NCBI RefSeq assembly: GCF_002215215.1
Contig: NZ_CP018632.1
Location: forward strand, 762,001 to 826,000
Direction of reading: 5' to 3'
DNA: 64,000 bases
DNA from: Granulosicoccus antarcticus IMCC3135
Lineage (GTDB): Bacteria; Pseudomonadota; Gammaproteobacteria; Granulosicoccales; Granulosicoccaceae
The notes below the pieces were generated by a model. It was not told the DNA's origin. It made no database searches and saw only the letters and a program-made list of their open reading frames with translations. Position 1 is the first letter of the stretch. The number at the start of each line of letters is the position of its first letter. The position numbers and the translations under genes were made by a program. This document shows, one piece after another, positions 33,642-42,361 of this stretch.

Positions 33642-33993
33642 GACCCTGTCTCTTTTCTGTAATCTGACTGGTATGGAAAGTAGCCGGATGAGAGCCACTC
33701 ATATTGTCTTTGCGTGTTTGACAAGTGTAAGTTTCGCGTCTATTCATTTCGCTGTGATTGCTGAATTCTTACGTTTATTTATATTGAATTTGTCTGGTGG
33801 TTGTGGGTGTGCCTGTGTAGTTGCAGTGCTGAGTGTGCTTGCCGCGTATAATGAGCTTGCTTCTGCGATGGAACAGGTTGATGCAGGTTTGCTGGCGCGT
33901 GGCGCCGACTCGCTGTTGCAATCAGTGCGCGATGGCATCGTTTAAAACGCCTCTCACTGACCTGGCATCCCAGACAAGAAGCTCAGACTCACA
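33642..33993. other. Divergent intergenic region upstream of the porin
   Basis: About 350 bases without a supportable gene. An ORF crossing it (33529-33945, plus) overlaps the porin start and looks spurious. On the minus strand, TTGTCA (near 33716-33721) and TATGAG (near 33706-33701) resemble promoter hexamers but their spacing is only about 15 bases, so the porin promoter is not assigned. Confidence 0.35.
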
Positions 33994-35391
33994 TTGAAAT
34001 ATTCCTCAACTCATCGCTTCCAGCTGCACCCGTCCTCACATGTGCGAAATGCCAGGGGACAGGTGATCTTGCAGCTAGATGATATATCAGGCAGCTCAGG
34101 CAGGCCTGGCTCTGCAAGCTCTAATCCCGATGTCACGGCTGGCAAACTGCCTTCTGCTCAGGTTGATCAACGTCTGGCAGTGCGCTTTATCAGCGATGAG
34201 AGTCCGGAGCTTGCTCTGTATGACATCCTGCAAGCCTCATACGCTGATAGTCCGTTTTGTGTCATTCCGGCGAGTGTCGACAAGGCTGCATTTGAAGTTA
34301 TAGTTGCCTCCGATGCGGCAGCTGGTGATGCGATCGGTGCAGGCCAAGCGCAAAGGACAGCTTACGACTACCCACAGTTTCAATGCCTGAGCTCCGGCAC
34401 CAGTGGCGGCGCACGCCGGATTCAACGCTCTCAGCGGTCATGGATCAAAAGCTTCGATATCAATGCTTCACTGATGCAGGTAGGTACACAGGATAGCTAT
34501 GCAATCGTGGGTACATTTTCGCATTCACTGCCGTTGTATGCCGCGCTGGAAGCCTGTCATCTGGGTGCCGACATACAGCTTCTTGGTGACTTGCGTCCCG
34601 ATCGACAGTTGCAGGCCATAGAGGCGCTGGGCACCACGGTACTTTACCTTACACCTACCCAGGCCCGGCAGTTGTGTGGCGTGAAGCCGAACACACGTTC
34701 GCATCAGTTCAGCGTGCGGTATCTGTTGTGCGGAGGTGGAAAGCTTGATGAGAAAACACGCTCGGAGTTGAAGCGGTTATTTGCAGGGGCTGCGATTGTC
34801 GAATTCTACGGAGCTTCGGAAACCAGCTTCATTACGATGAGCACTGAGGACACACCGTCAGATTCTGTGGGATGTGCCTATCCGGGCGTATCGATCAGGG
34901 TTCTGGATGAGCAGGGTCAGCCTGTTTCGGGGAGCGGGGAAATATGGGTGAAAAGCAATTATCTATTTTCAGGTTACGCCAGCGGCGAGTGGCGGGACAC
35001 ACGACGAGCAGATGGCTACTTGTCCATTGGTGAAATGGGGCGGCTTGACGAGGCGGGGAATTTGTATCTGCGTGGGCGTAAATCACGTCAAGCCAACGTG
35101 GCAGACAACACCGTATTTTTGCAGGAGATCGAAGCGGTAATGATGCAGCATGCCGCTGTGCATCAGTGCGTGGTGGTGGCTAAACAGGATTCCCTGCGCG
35201 GGGAAATATTGATAGCAGTGGTTGAGGGAAAAATTGATGAGGTACTGCGAGTAGAGTTGCTCAAGCATGGGCGTAAGAGCTTAGGGGCCATTCTTGCACC
35301 GAAGCAGATTCTGTTTCTGGAGGTGCTGCCAGGGCTGAATGCCGGTAAGCCTGATATTCGAAAGATTCAAACCTGGGTGGATAATCTGTGA
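33994..35391 (+). CDS. AMP-binding (acyl-CoA synthetase-like) enzyme
   Basis: A 465-residue adenylate-forming enzyme, slightly shorter than most. P-loop A3 is LSSGTSGGARR (Lys of the usual T-G-x-P-K replaced by Arg), A5 is VEFYGASETSF, and A7/A8 is IGEMGRLDEAGNLYLRGRKS, where the common T-G-D is I-G-E. The C-terminal A10 lysine is probable in NAGKPDIRKI. Start is TTG at 33994, and a weak ribosome site makes this start uncertain. The stop overlaps the next gene, a thiolase-like protein, by four bases, so the two are co-translated. Together they suggest activation of a carboxylic acid and acyl transfer or condensation; the substrate is unknown and the altered motifs may change activity. Confidence 0.82.
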   Translation: MKYSSTHRFQLHPSSHVRNARGQVILQLDDISGSSGRPGSASSNPDVTAGKLPSAQVDQRLAVRFISDESPELALYDILQASYADSPFCVIPASVDKAAFEVIVASDAAAGDAIGAGQAQRTAYDYPQFQCLSSGTSGGARRIQRSQRSWIKSFDINASLMQVGTQDSYAIVGTFSHSLPLYAALEACHLGADIQLLGDLRPDRQLQAIEALGTTVLYLTPTQARQLCGVKPNTRSHQFSVRYLLCGGGKLDEKTRSELKRLFAGAAIVEFYGASETSFITMSTEDTPSDSVGCAYPGVSIRVLDEQGQPVSGSGEIWVKSNYLFSGYASGEWRDTRRADGYLSIGEMGRLDEAGNLYLRGRKSRQANVADNTVFLQEIEAVMMQHAAVHQCVVVAKQDSLRGEILIAVVEGKIDEVLRVELLKHGRKSLGAILAPKQILFLEVLPGLNAGKPDIRKIQTWVDNL

Positions 35392-36491
35392 ACAGTGTGA
35401 TCGTTGCTGCAAAGCGAACGGCTGTTGCTCCAAGAGGCGGAGCGCTTTCAGCACTGAGCCTGCATGAATTGGCTGCCCCTGTCGTCAAGGCTTGTCTTGC
35501 ACAATGTGGCATAGAGCCGTCGCAGGTTGACGAAATCATCGTGGGCAATGCATTGGGTGCTGGTGGTAACCCGGCCCGGCTCGTCGGCCTGGCTGCAGGT
35601 TTGCCTGAATCGGTTGCGGGTCTGAGCCTGGATCGCCAATGTTGTAGTGGGCTTGATGCGCTATTGATTGCAGATGCTCTTATTCGCTCTGGAAATGCCC
35701 GTATTGTGGTAGTGGGCGGTGTGGAGAGTTATTCGCAACGCCCCCATCGCTTCCGAACAATCCCCGGCTCGAAGGATCTGCAAGTCTACGATCAGCCAGC
35801 ATTTACGCCGTGGCCGGATCGTGACCCTGATATGGCAGAGGCTGCGCAGGCACTGGCTGTGTCGCTGGGGATCGATGCACAGCAACAGGATGACTGGGCG
35901 ATGGAAAGTCATCAAAAGGCACGTGTCAGCAATCAGCGATTACGTGAAGAAATCGTAGCGCTCAACGATCTGGTGTCTGATCCCTTCACCCGGGACCTGA
36001 GCCTTCGAACCTGTCATCGGGCCAAGCGGATTGCAGGTAGTATTTCTACTGCCAACACCGCGGTGGCAGCAGATGCAGCAGGCTTTTGCATTGTTGTTGC
36101 CGATGATCTGGCTAGAACCATGAAGGTGCCTCAGGTTCGAATAGTCGGCGGGCAGACGCTGGGCGCCAATCCGGATTTTCCAGGCTCAGCACCGGTTGCT
36201 GCGATGAGGCAGGTGATGAAGGCGCGGCACGTCAGTGCGCAGGAATTGCGGTTTGCTGAAATCATGGAGGCCTACGCTGCGCAGGCCATTGCCTGTATGC
36301 GACTTGCAGAGATTGATCCGGCGATTGTCAATGTTGGTGGTGGTGCTCTGGCAAGAGGTCATCCCATTGGTGCATCGGGAGCTATTCTCGCGGTACGTCT
36401 GTTTACAGAGTTGACACAAACCAGTGGTTACGGCCTTGCAGCTATTGCCGCGGCCGGAGGTCTGGGAACAGCGCTGTTACTGGAAGCCTGA
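35388..36491 (+). CDS. Thiolase-like acyltransferase lacking the second catalytic cysteine
   Basis: A 367-residue thiolase-fold protein. The nucleophilic cysteine is present in SLDRQCCSGLDAL, and the catalytic His in ALARGHPIGASGA. However, the C-terminal motif, normally C-x-G-G-G-x-G, reads IAAAGGLGTA, so the second, acid/base cysteine is replaced by alanine, and the usual N-E-A-F-A is IMEAYAAQ. This suggests acyl transfer or a condensing role rather than ordinary thiolysis (inference). GTG start overlaps the AMP-binding gene's stop, so the partner enzyme probably supplies its acyl-CoA. It converges on the nitroreductase gene with 13 bases between. Confidence 0.83.
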   Translation: MNSVIVAAKRTAVAPRGGALSALSLHELAAPVVKACLAQCGIEPSQVDEIIVGNALGAGGNPARLVGLAAGLPESVAGLSLDRQCCSGLDALLIADALIRSGNARIVVVGGVESYSQRPHRFRTIPGSKDLQVYDQPAFTPWPDRDPDMAEAAQALAVSLGIDAQQQDDWAMESHQKARVSNQRLREEIVALNDLVSDPFTRDLSLRTCHRAKRIAGSISTANTAVAADAAGFCIVVADDLARTMKVPQVRIVGGQTLGANPDFPGSAPVAAMRQVMKARHVSAQELRFAEIMEAYAAQAIACMRLAEIDPAIVNVGGGALARGHPIGASGAILAVRLFTELTQTSGYGLAAIAAAGGLGTALLLEA

Positions 36492-36504
36492 TCTGCTTTG
36501 GAAT

Positions 36505-37203
36505 TTATTCTTCAAAGCCCTTGAACCAGGCGTAGTTTTCCAGGGGTTCGCGTGTGGTACGGCACTGATTGACAGGCTGCGTCGGGTCAGGCTTACCAAG
36601 GGCAATACCACAAACAACCATTTGCGAAGGGTCCAGATCAAGTGCGTCGTGTACGACATCGGCATGATTGGCCAGAGCGCCTATTCCCGAGGTCGCTAGC
36701 CCACGACTTTGGGCTGCCAGAAAAAAAGCCATGAGTGCCATGCCCAGATCCATGAAGCATCCCTTGCCCATGTCTCTTTGAATAGAGACGACGATACCGA
36801 CCGGTGCGTTGAAGAATTGATAGTTGCGTCGGAACTGTTCGCGCCGGGCCTTGACGTCGCGTTTTGCGATGCCAAGTGCGTCATATAAAGCATAGCCTGC
36901 TGCCCGTTGGCGTTCCTTGAGCCTGGCAGGCATGGGGTCGGGGAAATAGCTGTATTCAGATACCATGGGTTGGTGATCCGTCATGGCCTCATCCAGTTTG
37001 CCTGTCAGACTCGCCAATGCACTACCGGTCAGGACATGGAATTCACCGGGCTGAAGATTGGCGCCACTGGGAGCTGTGCGAGCGCTGATCAGTAGATCTG
37101 CCACCGTGCTTTGGGATATGGGCTCCGGTAGAAATCCGCGCACTGAGCGACGCCTGCTAAGAAGTTCGTCAAAACTTGCTGGAATGGCAGGCGTCGCAGA
37201 CAT
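36505..37203 (-). CDS. Nitroreductase-family flavoprotein
   Basis: A 232-residue FMN-dependent oxidoreductase. The FMN phosphate-contact motif RRRSVRGF is at about residues 16-23 and the dimer/FMN segment APSGANLQP at about 44-52; GIGALANHADVVHDAL and the C-terminal VCGIALGKPDP are typical of the family. It follows the amtB gene on the same strand with three bases between, so it is in the same transcript. The substrate (quinone, nitro compound or enone) cannot be judged. The association with AmtB has no obvious functional meaning. Confidence 0.9.
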   Translation of the reverse strand: MSATPAIPASFDELLSRRRSVRGFLPEPISQSTVADLLISARTAPSGANLQPGEFHVLTGSALASLTGKLDEAMTDHQPMVSEYSYFPDPMPARLKERQRAAGYALYDALGIAKRDVKARREQFRRNYQFFNAPVGIVVSIQRDMGKGCFMDLGMALMAFFLAAQSRGLATSGIGALANHADVVHDALDLDPSQMVVCGIALGKPDPTQPVNQCRTTREPLENYAWFKGFEE

Positions 37204-37206
37204 CGC

Positions 37207-38397
37207 TTAGTGAGTCGTTGAGGAGATCTTGTGGATGCTGATATCGGCTCCGTTGAATTCTTCCTCTTCTGACAGGCGAATTCCAACAAGCTTTTTCAAC
37301 GTTCCGTAAATGACGAATCCACTGATCGTTGCTACGGTTATACCGGCCAGTGTGCCGATGACCTGGCTGAGCAGATTGACACCACCAAGTCCACCCAGGG
37401 CCTCAGTGCCAAAGATACCCGCGGCAATGCCGCCCCAGGCTCCGCATAACCCATGTAGAGGCCATACACCCAGAACATCATCGATGCGCAGTCGATTCTG
37501 TGCCAATGTAAAGGCGTAGACAAACAGGGCACCTGCAACCGCACCGACAATCAGTGAACCGATCGGGTGCATGACATCTGAACCTGCACAGACAGCAACA
37601 AGTCCGGCCAGGGGGCCGTTGTGCAGAAAGCCCGGATCGGCACGACCAGCCAGCAAAGCCGCGATAGCGCCGCCTGCCATAGCCATTAATGAATTGATGG
37701 CAACCAGGCCACTAACGCCGGCAACGCTCTGAGCTGACATGACATTGAAGCCGAACCAGCCGACAGTCAGTATCCATGCGCCCAGTGCGAGAAACGGGAT
37801 GCTGCTGGGGGCAAAGTTAGCACCCGGGCCGCCGCTGCGACTATAGCGTCCTTGTCGTGCGCCCAGCAAAATGACGGCACCCAGTGCCAGCCAGCCACCC
37901 ATGGCATGCACAACGATTGAACCTGCAAAATCATGAAAAGGTGCGCCTGTCAGTCCTTCCAGCCAGGCCTGAAAACCCAGATTACCGTTCCAGACGATAC
38001 CTTCGAAGAAGGGGTACACGAAAGCCACAATGAGGACGGATGCGGCAACTTGTGGATAGAAGCGGGCGCGTTCTGCAATACCGCCGGAGATGATGGCTGG
38101 AATCGCTGCAGCGAAGGTCAACAAAAAGAAGAACTTGACCAGCTCGTAGCCATTGTTGACGGCTAGCTCAGAGGCCGGTGCAAAGAAATCGATACCGTAG
38201 GCAAGCGGATAGCCTATGAAAAAATAGGCGACAGTACAGACTGAAAAATCGGTGAATATCTTGACCAGGGCATTAACCTGGTTCTTTTCTCTGACAGTTC
38301 CCACTTCCAGAAAAGCAAATCCGGAGTGCATGAAAAGCACCAGGATTGCTCCCAGCAGCACGAATATGACATCGCTGCCCGCTTGCAATGATTCCAT
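37207..38397 (-). CDS. amtB: Ammonium transporter
   Basis: A 396-residue Amt/MEP/Rh channel with about 11 transmembrane helices. The pore twin histidines lie in DFAGSIVVHAMGGW and PLHGLCGAWGGI. GNLGFQAWLEGL and FGFNVMSAQ are other Amt landmarks. It carries no cleavable signal peptide, unlike E. coli AmtB, and starts at MESLQAGSDV. GAGAT six bases upstream of the ATG is a suitable ribosome site. No glnK gene is adjacent, in contrast to the usual glnK-amtB pairing. The gene is divergent from the MFS gene, and a hairpin lies between. Confidence 0.93.
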   Translation of the reverse strand: MESLQAGSDVIFVLLGAILVLFMHSGFAFLEVGTVREKNQVNALVKIFTDFSVCTVAYFFIGYPLAYGIDFFAPASELAVNNGYELVKFFFLLTFAAAIPAIISGGIAERARFYPQVAASVLIVAFVYPFFEGIVWNGNLGFQAWLEGLTGAPFHDFAGSIVVHAMGGWLALGAVILLGARQGRYSRSGGPGANFAPSSIPFLALGAWILTVGWFGFNVMSAQSVAGVSGLVAINSLMAMAGGAIAALLAGRADPGFLHNGPLAGLVAVCAGSDVMHPIGSLIVGAVAGALFVYAFTLAQNRLRIDDVLGVWPLHGLCGAWGGIAAGIFGTEALGGLGGVNLLSQVIGTLAGITVATISGFVIYGTLKKLVGIRLSEEEEFNGADISIHKISSTTH

Positions 38398-38473
38398 TTT
38401 GATCTCGACTTGGCAAAAAGCGCCTAATCATACCAATCGAAAGGTGTAACCGCACAAGCTCAAATGACTACCT

Positions 38474-38492
38474 TTGCCCCATTTTGGGGCAA
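38474..38492. promoter_or_regulatory. Palindromic hairpin between amtB and the MFS gene
   Basis: TTGCCCC and GGGGCAA form a perfect 7-bp stem around ATTTT. It lies 76 bases from amtB and about 55 bases from the MFS start, between divergent genes, so it is more likely a protein-binding site or 5'-leader structure than a terminator. The bound factor is unknown. Confidence 0.4.
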
Positions 38493-38546
38493 GGTCCGGA
38501 TAAGCGTATGATCCGCACAGGTTTCAATCAATCAGAGAGTCGTGGT

Positions 38547-39788
38547 ATGTGGGCTGCAATTCGTGGATCGTGGTCGTTGTTTGTCGGCATGATCTTTCTC
38601 ATGGTCAGTAATGGATTGCTGACCACCTTGCTCACTTTGCGCGGTAACTCTCTTGGGTTCAGTGACTCTGCTATCGGTTTGATGCAATCCGGATACCCGG
38701 TGGGTTCCCTGTTGGGTTGTCTGATCGCGCCACGACTGATCATGCGCGTTGGACATATTCGTATTTTTGCCGCACTTGCTTCAATCGCCAGTGCTGCTGC
38801 CCTCATGCATCTGGTTACTCAGGATGTGTGGAGTTGGGGTGCTATGCGCCTGCTCACCGGATTTTGCTTCTCGGGGCTGTACATTGTTGCTGAAAGCTGG
38901 TTGAACGGCACTGCCAGCAATAAAAATCGCGGTAGTTTGCTGTCGGTCTATTTTGTAATCCAGACGGGAGGCATTGCATTGGGGCAGCTACTACTCAATT
39001 TCTCAAATCCAGAAGGAGTTGTATTATTTGTTGTCGTCTCCATTCTGGTTTCGTTTTCACTGGTTCCCATGCTTGTATCGGATGATGCAATGCCACCCTA
39101 TGAGCCGCCGGGAAGAATCACTCTGTCAGAGTTGTTTCGCCTGTCTCCGATGGGGCTGGCGGGTAGCTTTCTGAACGGCATTTCACAAACGATACTCTAT
39201 GTTGCTTTGGCTCTTTATGGTAGTTCGCTGGGGTTGAGTAAAGGTGCCATTGGTGGCTTGATTGGCTGCATGACGCTGGGCGGTATGTTGTTTCAGTTCC
39301 CGCTTGGCAAGCTCTCCGATTTAATGGACAGACGCTTGTTCATTGCGGGTATTCCGGCTCTTTCGATTCCGATCTGTATCATGCTGGCGACATTGGAAAA
39401 CCCGGCAGACAAGCTGTCTTTGCTCTACTTATTGGTAACCTTGCTCGGTGGTTTGACACTGCCCGTGTATTCCATTTGCATGGCGCATATGAATGACCAC
39501 CTGGATCGCTCCCAGGTCGTTGCTGCCAGCGGCACACTGGTTTTGATACTGGCGGCAGGTATGACACTGGGGCCGACACTGGGCGGTTTTGCCATTGAGA
39601 ATTTTGGGCCTGAAGGCATGTTCTATCTGCTGTCGCTCATCGCGCTGATGACAGCAATGACTGCATTGTTCAGGTTGTGGAATCGTCCTGCTATCAATGA
39701 GAACCGGGTGAATGCTGTTGCGGTGTCGTCAGCGTTAACGCCGGAAGCAACCGCTCTTTATTCCAAGGCTTCAGACCGGGAAGATTAA
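38547..39788 (+). CDS. MFS transporter, YcaD-like
   Basis: About 413 residues with 12 transmembrane helices. Start ATG at 38547 (MWAAIRGSW) has AGAGAG seven bases upstream; an ATG at 38508 would add 13 residues. Features typical of the YcaD-like branch are FVGMIFLMVSNGLLTTLL in helix 1, GYPVGSLLGCLIAPRL between helices 2 and 3 and ISLKLV-like loop motif GKLSDLMDRRLF in the middle loop. The last 18 bases overlap the convergent cupin gene. Substrate unknown; no genetic context to suggest it. Confidence 0.87.
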   Translation: MWAAIRGSWSLFVGMIFLMVSNGLLTTLLTLRGNSLGFSDSAIGLMQSGYPVGSLLGCLIAPRLIMRVGHIRIFAALASIASAAALMHLVTQDVWSWGAMRLLTGFCFSGLYIVAESWLNGTASNKNRGSLLSVYFVIQTGGIALGQLLLNFSNPEGVVLFVVVSILVSFSLVPMLVSDDAMPPYEPPGRITLSELFRLSPMGLAGSFLNGISQTILYVALALYGSSLGLSKGAIGGLIGCMTLGGMLFQFPLGKLSDLMDRRLFIAGIPALSIPICIMLATLENPADKLSLLYLLVTLLGGLTLPVYSICMAHMNDHLDRSQVVAASGTLVLILAAGMTLGPTLGGFAIENFGPEGMFYLLSLIALMTAMTALFRLWNRPAINENRVNAVAVSSALTPEATALYSKASDRED

Positions 39789-40430
39789 GGGTCCGTCACA
39801 CAATAACTTGCGCAAGTTAGTATATGACGATCCCTTAGGGATTCCGGTTCTGTCATCCAAGGTAGCATCAGTTTGCGTGACGCCATCAATCAGTACAAAG
39901 ACGATGACGCAAGGTACGGTGCCTCGATTAGCCCAGGCGTGGTTGGTGCCGCGTTGTATAACGCAATCTCCGGCTTTCAAATGCACGTCTTCCTTTTCCT
40001 CATCCATCATCATGGTGATTTCACCCGACAAGACAATCGCATAGTCCAGCGAGTTGGTTCGGTGCATCCAGGGATGACGTGCATTCTGTACGACATTATC
40101 ACCGGCGCCCATTTCGGCGAATGCACTTTTACCGTCCAGTTTGGTCATGACCTCAGGGTCTTCCGGCATGAATTCTACCGTACGAAAAACACTACCATTG
40201 ACTGGTGGGTGAAGAATGAAGGGTCCCTGATTACAGGTTTCAGTCGTACCATCATATTCGGCCGGTGTGCTGTGAGATAACCAGAAGTTGGTCAGGGTCA
40301 CACCAGGGCGATTGTCGCGTTGGAGAATATCGGTCGCTACCTCATCAGATTCGATGATTGCCGAACCGTTGCTATCGTGGCCTGTTACCACACGCCTGAA
40401 TTGTCTAGCCATTGGAGTTGATTTTGTCAT
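39771..40430 (-). CDS. Cupin-domain protein
   Basis: A 219-residue protein with a single cupin barrel. Core motifs: RHPWMHRTNSLDYAIVLSGEI (key residues H, H and E in the first metal motif) and KAGDCVIQRGTNHAWAN in the second. The short N-terminal region (MARQFRRVVTGHD) suggests gentisate-dioxygenase-like or cupin-2 small proteins. It lies downstream of a TAXI TRAP transporter on the same strand, 39 bases after the permease, so it is probably in the same transcript and may act on the imported compound (inference). Reaction unknown. The 3' end overlaps the MFS gene. Confidence 0.83.
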   Translation of the reverse strand: MTKSTPMARQFRRVVTGHDSNGSAIIESDEVATDILQRDNRPGVTLTNFWLSHSTPAEYDGTTETCNQGPFILHPPVNGSVFRTVEFMPEDPEVMTKLDGKSAFAEMGAGDNVVQNARHPWMHRTNSLDYAIVLSGEITMMMDEEKEDVHLKAGDCVIQRGTNHAWANRGTVPCVIVFVLIDGVTQTDATLDDRTGIPKGSSYTNLRKLLCDGPLIFPV

Positions 40431-40469
40431 GGGAATGAAGGGGGCTGCTTGATTACCGCCTGGTTCTGT

Positions 40470-42344
40470 TCAGGCGGTTACAGGGTTGTTTTTCTGATGT
40501 ACGAATACGGCAGCTGCAATCAATACGAGTCCAATCAAGGCACTTGCCCAGCCTTGAAACAAAAGACAGAGACCCGCGACGCCGAACACGAGGCGAGATA
40601 GCCAACTTAGTGGACTGAATAGACAGCCCACCACAGCTGCGCCTATAGCGGTAATGCCAATGAAGCTTGTAATGACAGCTACCAGATTGTTGATCAGCCC
40701 GGACTGTAATAACAACGCCGGTGCATAGACAAAGGCGAATGGCAGTATGAAGCTGGTTATGGCATAGGCTGCCGCTGTCCAGCCAACCTTGTTGATGTTG
40801 GCACCCGCGATGCCGCCGGCCACATAGGCTGCCAATGCAACGGGTGGAGTAATGGTTGATATACAACCGTAATAGAAGACAAAAAAGTGGGCCGTCAGAG
40901 CGGGAACGCCAAGCTTGACCAGTGCCGGAGCTACGACAGTGGCCAGTATCAGGTAGGCCGCTGTGGTAGGCAGGCCCATGCCCAGAATGATCGAGGTAAT
41001 CATGGTGAATACCAGCGCCAGAAACAGATAGCCATTAGAGGCCACATCAATGAGCAAGGCGATTTTCGAGCCCAGGCCTGAAATACCCAATATGCCAGCA
41101 ATGATGCCGGCGGCAGCGCAAGCGGCTGTAATGGGCAATACGCTGATAGCACCTTCGGCGATACCGCCGCAAAGATTCTCAATCCAGACCTTGTCAATGC
41201 CTCTGCGCCGGATAATATCCAGTAACAACAAGGCGGCCATTGCCCACAAGGATGCCTTGAACGGCGAGTAGCCCATCAGCATCAGGCCGATGAGTGTTGC
41301 GAATGCGGCGATAAATGGCAGGCCCTGAAAAAGTACCGTAGTCAGAGGCCGGGTGTCGGCCTGACGCTCGGTGGCCGGCATGATGCCTGATTTTACCGCT
41401 TGCAAATGCACAATGATGAACGCGGAAGCAAAGAACAGCATGGCCGGCAAGATGGCGGTCGCCATGATCGTGGTATAGGGCACGCCGACAATTTCAGCCA
41501 TGATGAATGCTGCAGCTCCCATCACTGGCGGCATGAGTTGTCCACCGGTCGAAGCTACGGCTTCTATCGCTCCGGCCTGATGTGGTTCATAGCCTTCGCG
41601 TTTCATGATAGGAATAGTGACGGTACCAGTCACGGCCACGTTGCCGGCGGCTGAGCCGGATACCATGCCGATCAGCGTGGAAAACAGTACTGCTGATTTT
41701 GCGCTGGCAGCTCGCAATCCATGCGTTGAGCGCACAGACAATTCGAAGAAAAAATCACCGGCTCCAAAGCGTGATAACAAGGCACCAAAAATGGTGAACA
41801 CGATGATATAGGTGGAGGCGACGCCGACGGGTATGCCATACACGCCTTGCGTATCTGTTGTCAGGAATACAACAATGCGCTCTAGCCCGTAACCACGGCC
41901 ATGGAGCACACCAGGCAGATAGGGGCTGAGAAAAGGGTAGCTGAAAAATACCAGAGCAATAGCTGCCAGTATCAGGCCTACACCGCGACGCGCTGCCTCG
42001 AATACCAGCAAGAGTATGACAAGCCCGGCGTAGTAATCGCCATTTTCTGTCAGGCCACCACTGAAAGCTATCTCTTTCCAGCGTGAAAGCATCCATGCGC
42101 CCGATGCCAACGTTGCAAGGATAAGCAATGTAGAGAAGGCGATATCAAGGCGACTGCCTTTATGGCGAGTCGCCAGAGGGACGGTGGCAAATAACAGCGA
42201 AAAGACCAACAGCACATGCAGCAGACGCATGGGCATTGTGGACATGCTGAACAGGCCTGAGACAGCTCCCAGATGAAAGGCGCCGAGGCCGAAGGCTGCG
42301 AAAAGTACTATCGAATCCTTCGCATTTGAGAGTGTCTTGAGCAC
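40470..42344 (-). CDS. TRAP transporter fused permease (DctQM type, TAXI system)
   Basis: A 624-residue fused small-plus-large TRAP membrane subunit with about 16 hydrophobic segments. Motifs of the large DctM-like part include VVFLTTDTQGVYGIPVGVASTYI, given as the key runs GVYGIPVGVASTYI and GAIEAVASTGGQLMPPVMGAA, followed by MGLPTTAAYLIL. It lies 17 bases after the TAXI binding-protein gene and before the cupin gene. These systems take up organic acids or related compounds by Na+ or H+ symport, delivered by the periplasmic binding protein. Substrate unknown. Confidence 0.93.
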   Translation of the reverse strand: MLKTLSNAKDSIVLFAAFGLGAFHLGAVSGLFSMSTMPMRLLHVLLVFSLLFATVPLATRHKGSRLDIAFSTLLILATLASGAWMLSRWKEIAFSGGLTENGDYYAGLVILLLVFEAARRGVGLILAAIALVFFSYPFLSPYLPGVLHGRGYGLERIVVFLTTDTQGVYGIPVGVASTYIIVFTIFGALLSRFGAGDFFFELSVRSTHGLRAASAKSAVLFSTLIGMVSGSAAGNVAVTGTVTIPIMKREGYEPHQAGAIEAVASTGGQLMPPVMGAAAFIMAEIVGVPYTTIMATAILPAMLFFASAFIIVHLQAVKSGIMPATERQADTRPLTTVLFQGLPFIAAFATLIGLMLMGYSPFKASLWAMAALLLLDIIRRRGIDKVWIENLCGGIAEGAISVLPITAACAAAGIIAGILGISGLGSKIALLIDVASNGYLFLALVFTMITSIILGMGLPTTAAYLILATVVAPALVKLGVPALTAHFFVFYYGCISTITPPVALAAYVAGGIAGANINKVGWTAAAYAITSFILPFAFVYAPALLLQSGLINNLVAVITSFIGITAIGAAVVGCLFSPLSWLSRLVFGVAGLCLLFQGWASALIGLVLIAAAVFVHQKNNPVTA

Positions 42345-42361
42345 AGTATATTTGCTACTTG

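Noticed and set aside
33529-33945. 138-residue plus-strand ORF across the porin start region
   Set aside because: It overlaps the porin signal-peptide coding region and lacks a recognisable domain; the hydrophobic parts mirror the intergenic AT-rich sequence.
38398-38470. Sigma-54 promoter for amtB
   Set aside because: A TTGG...GC-like pair is visible on the minus strand, but GG and GC are separated by nine bases instead of ten and flanking bases do not match.
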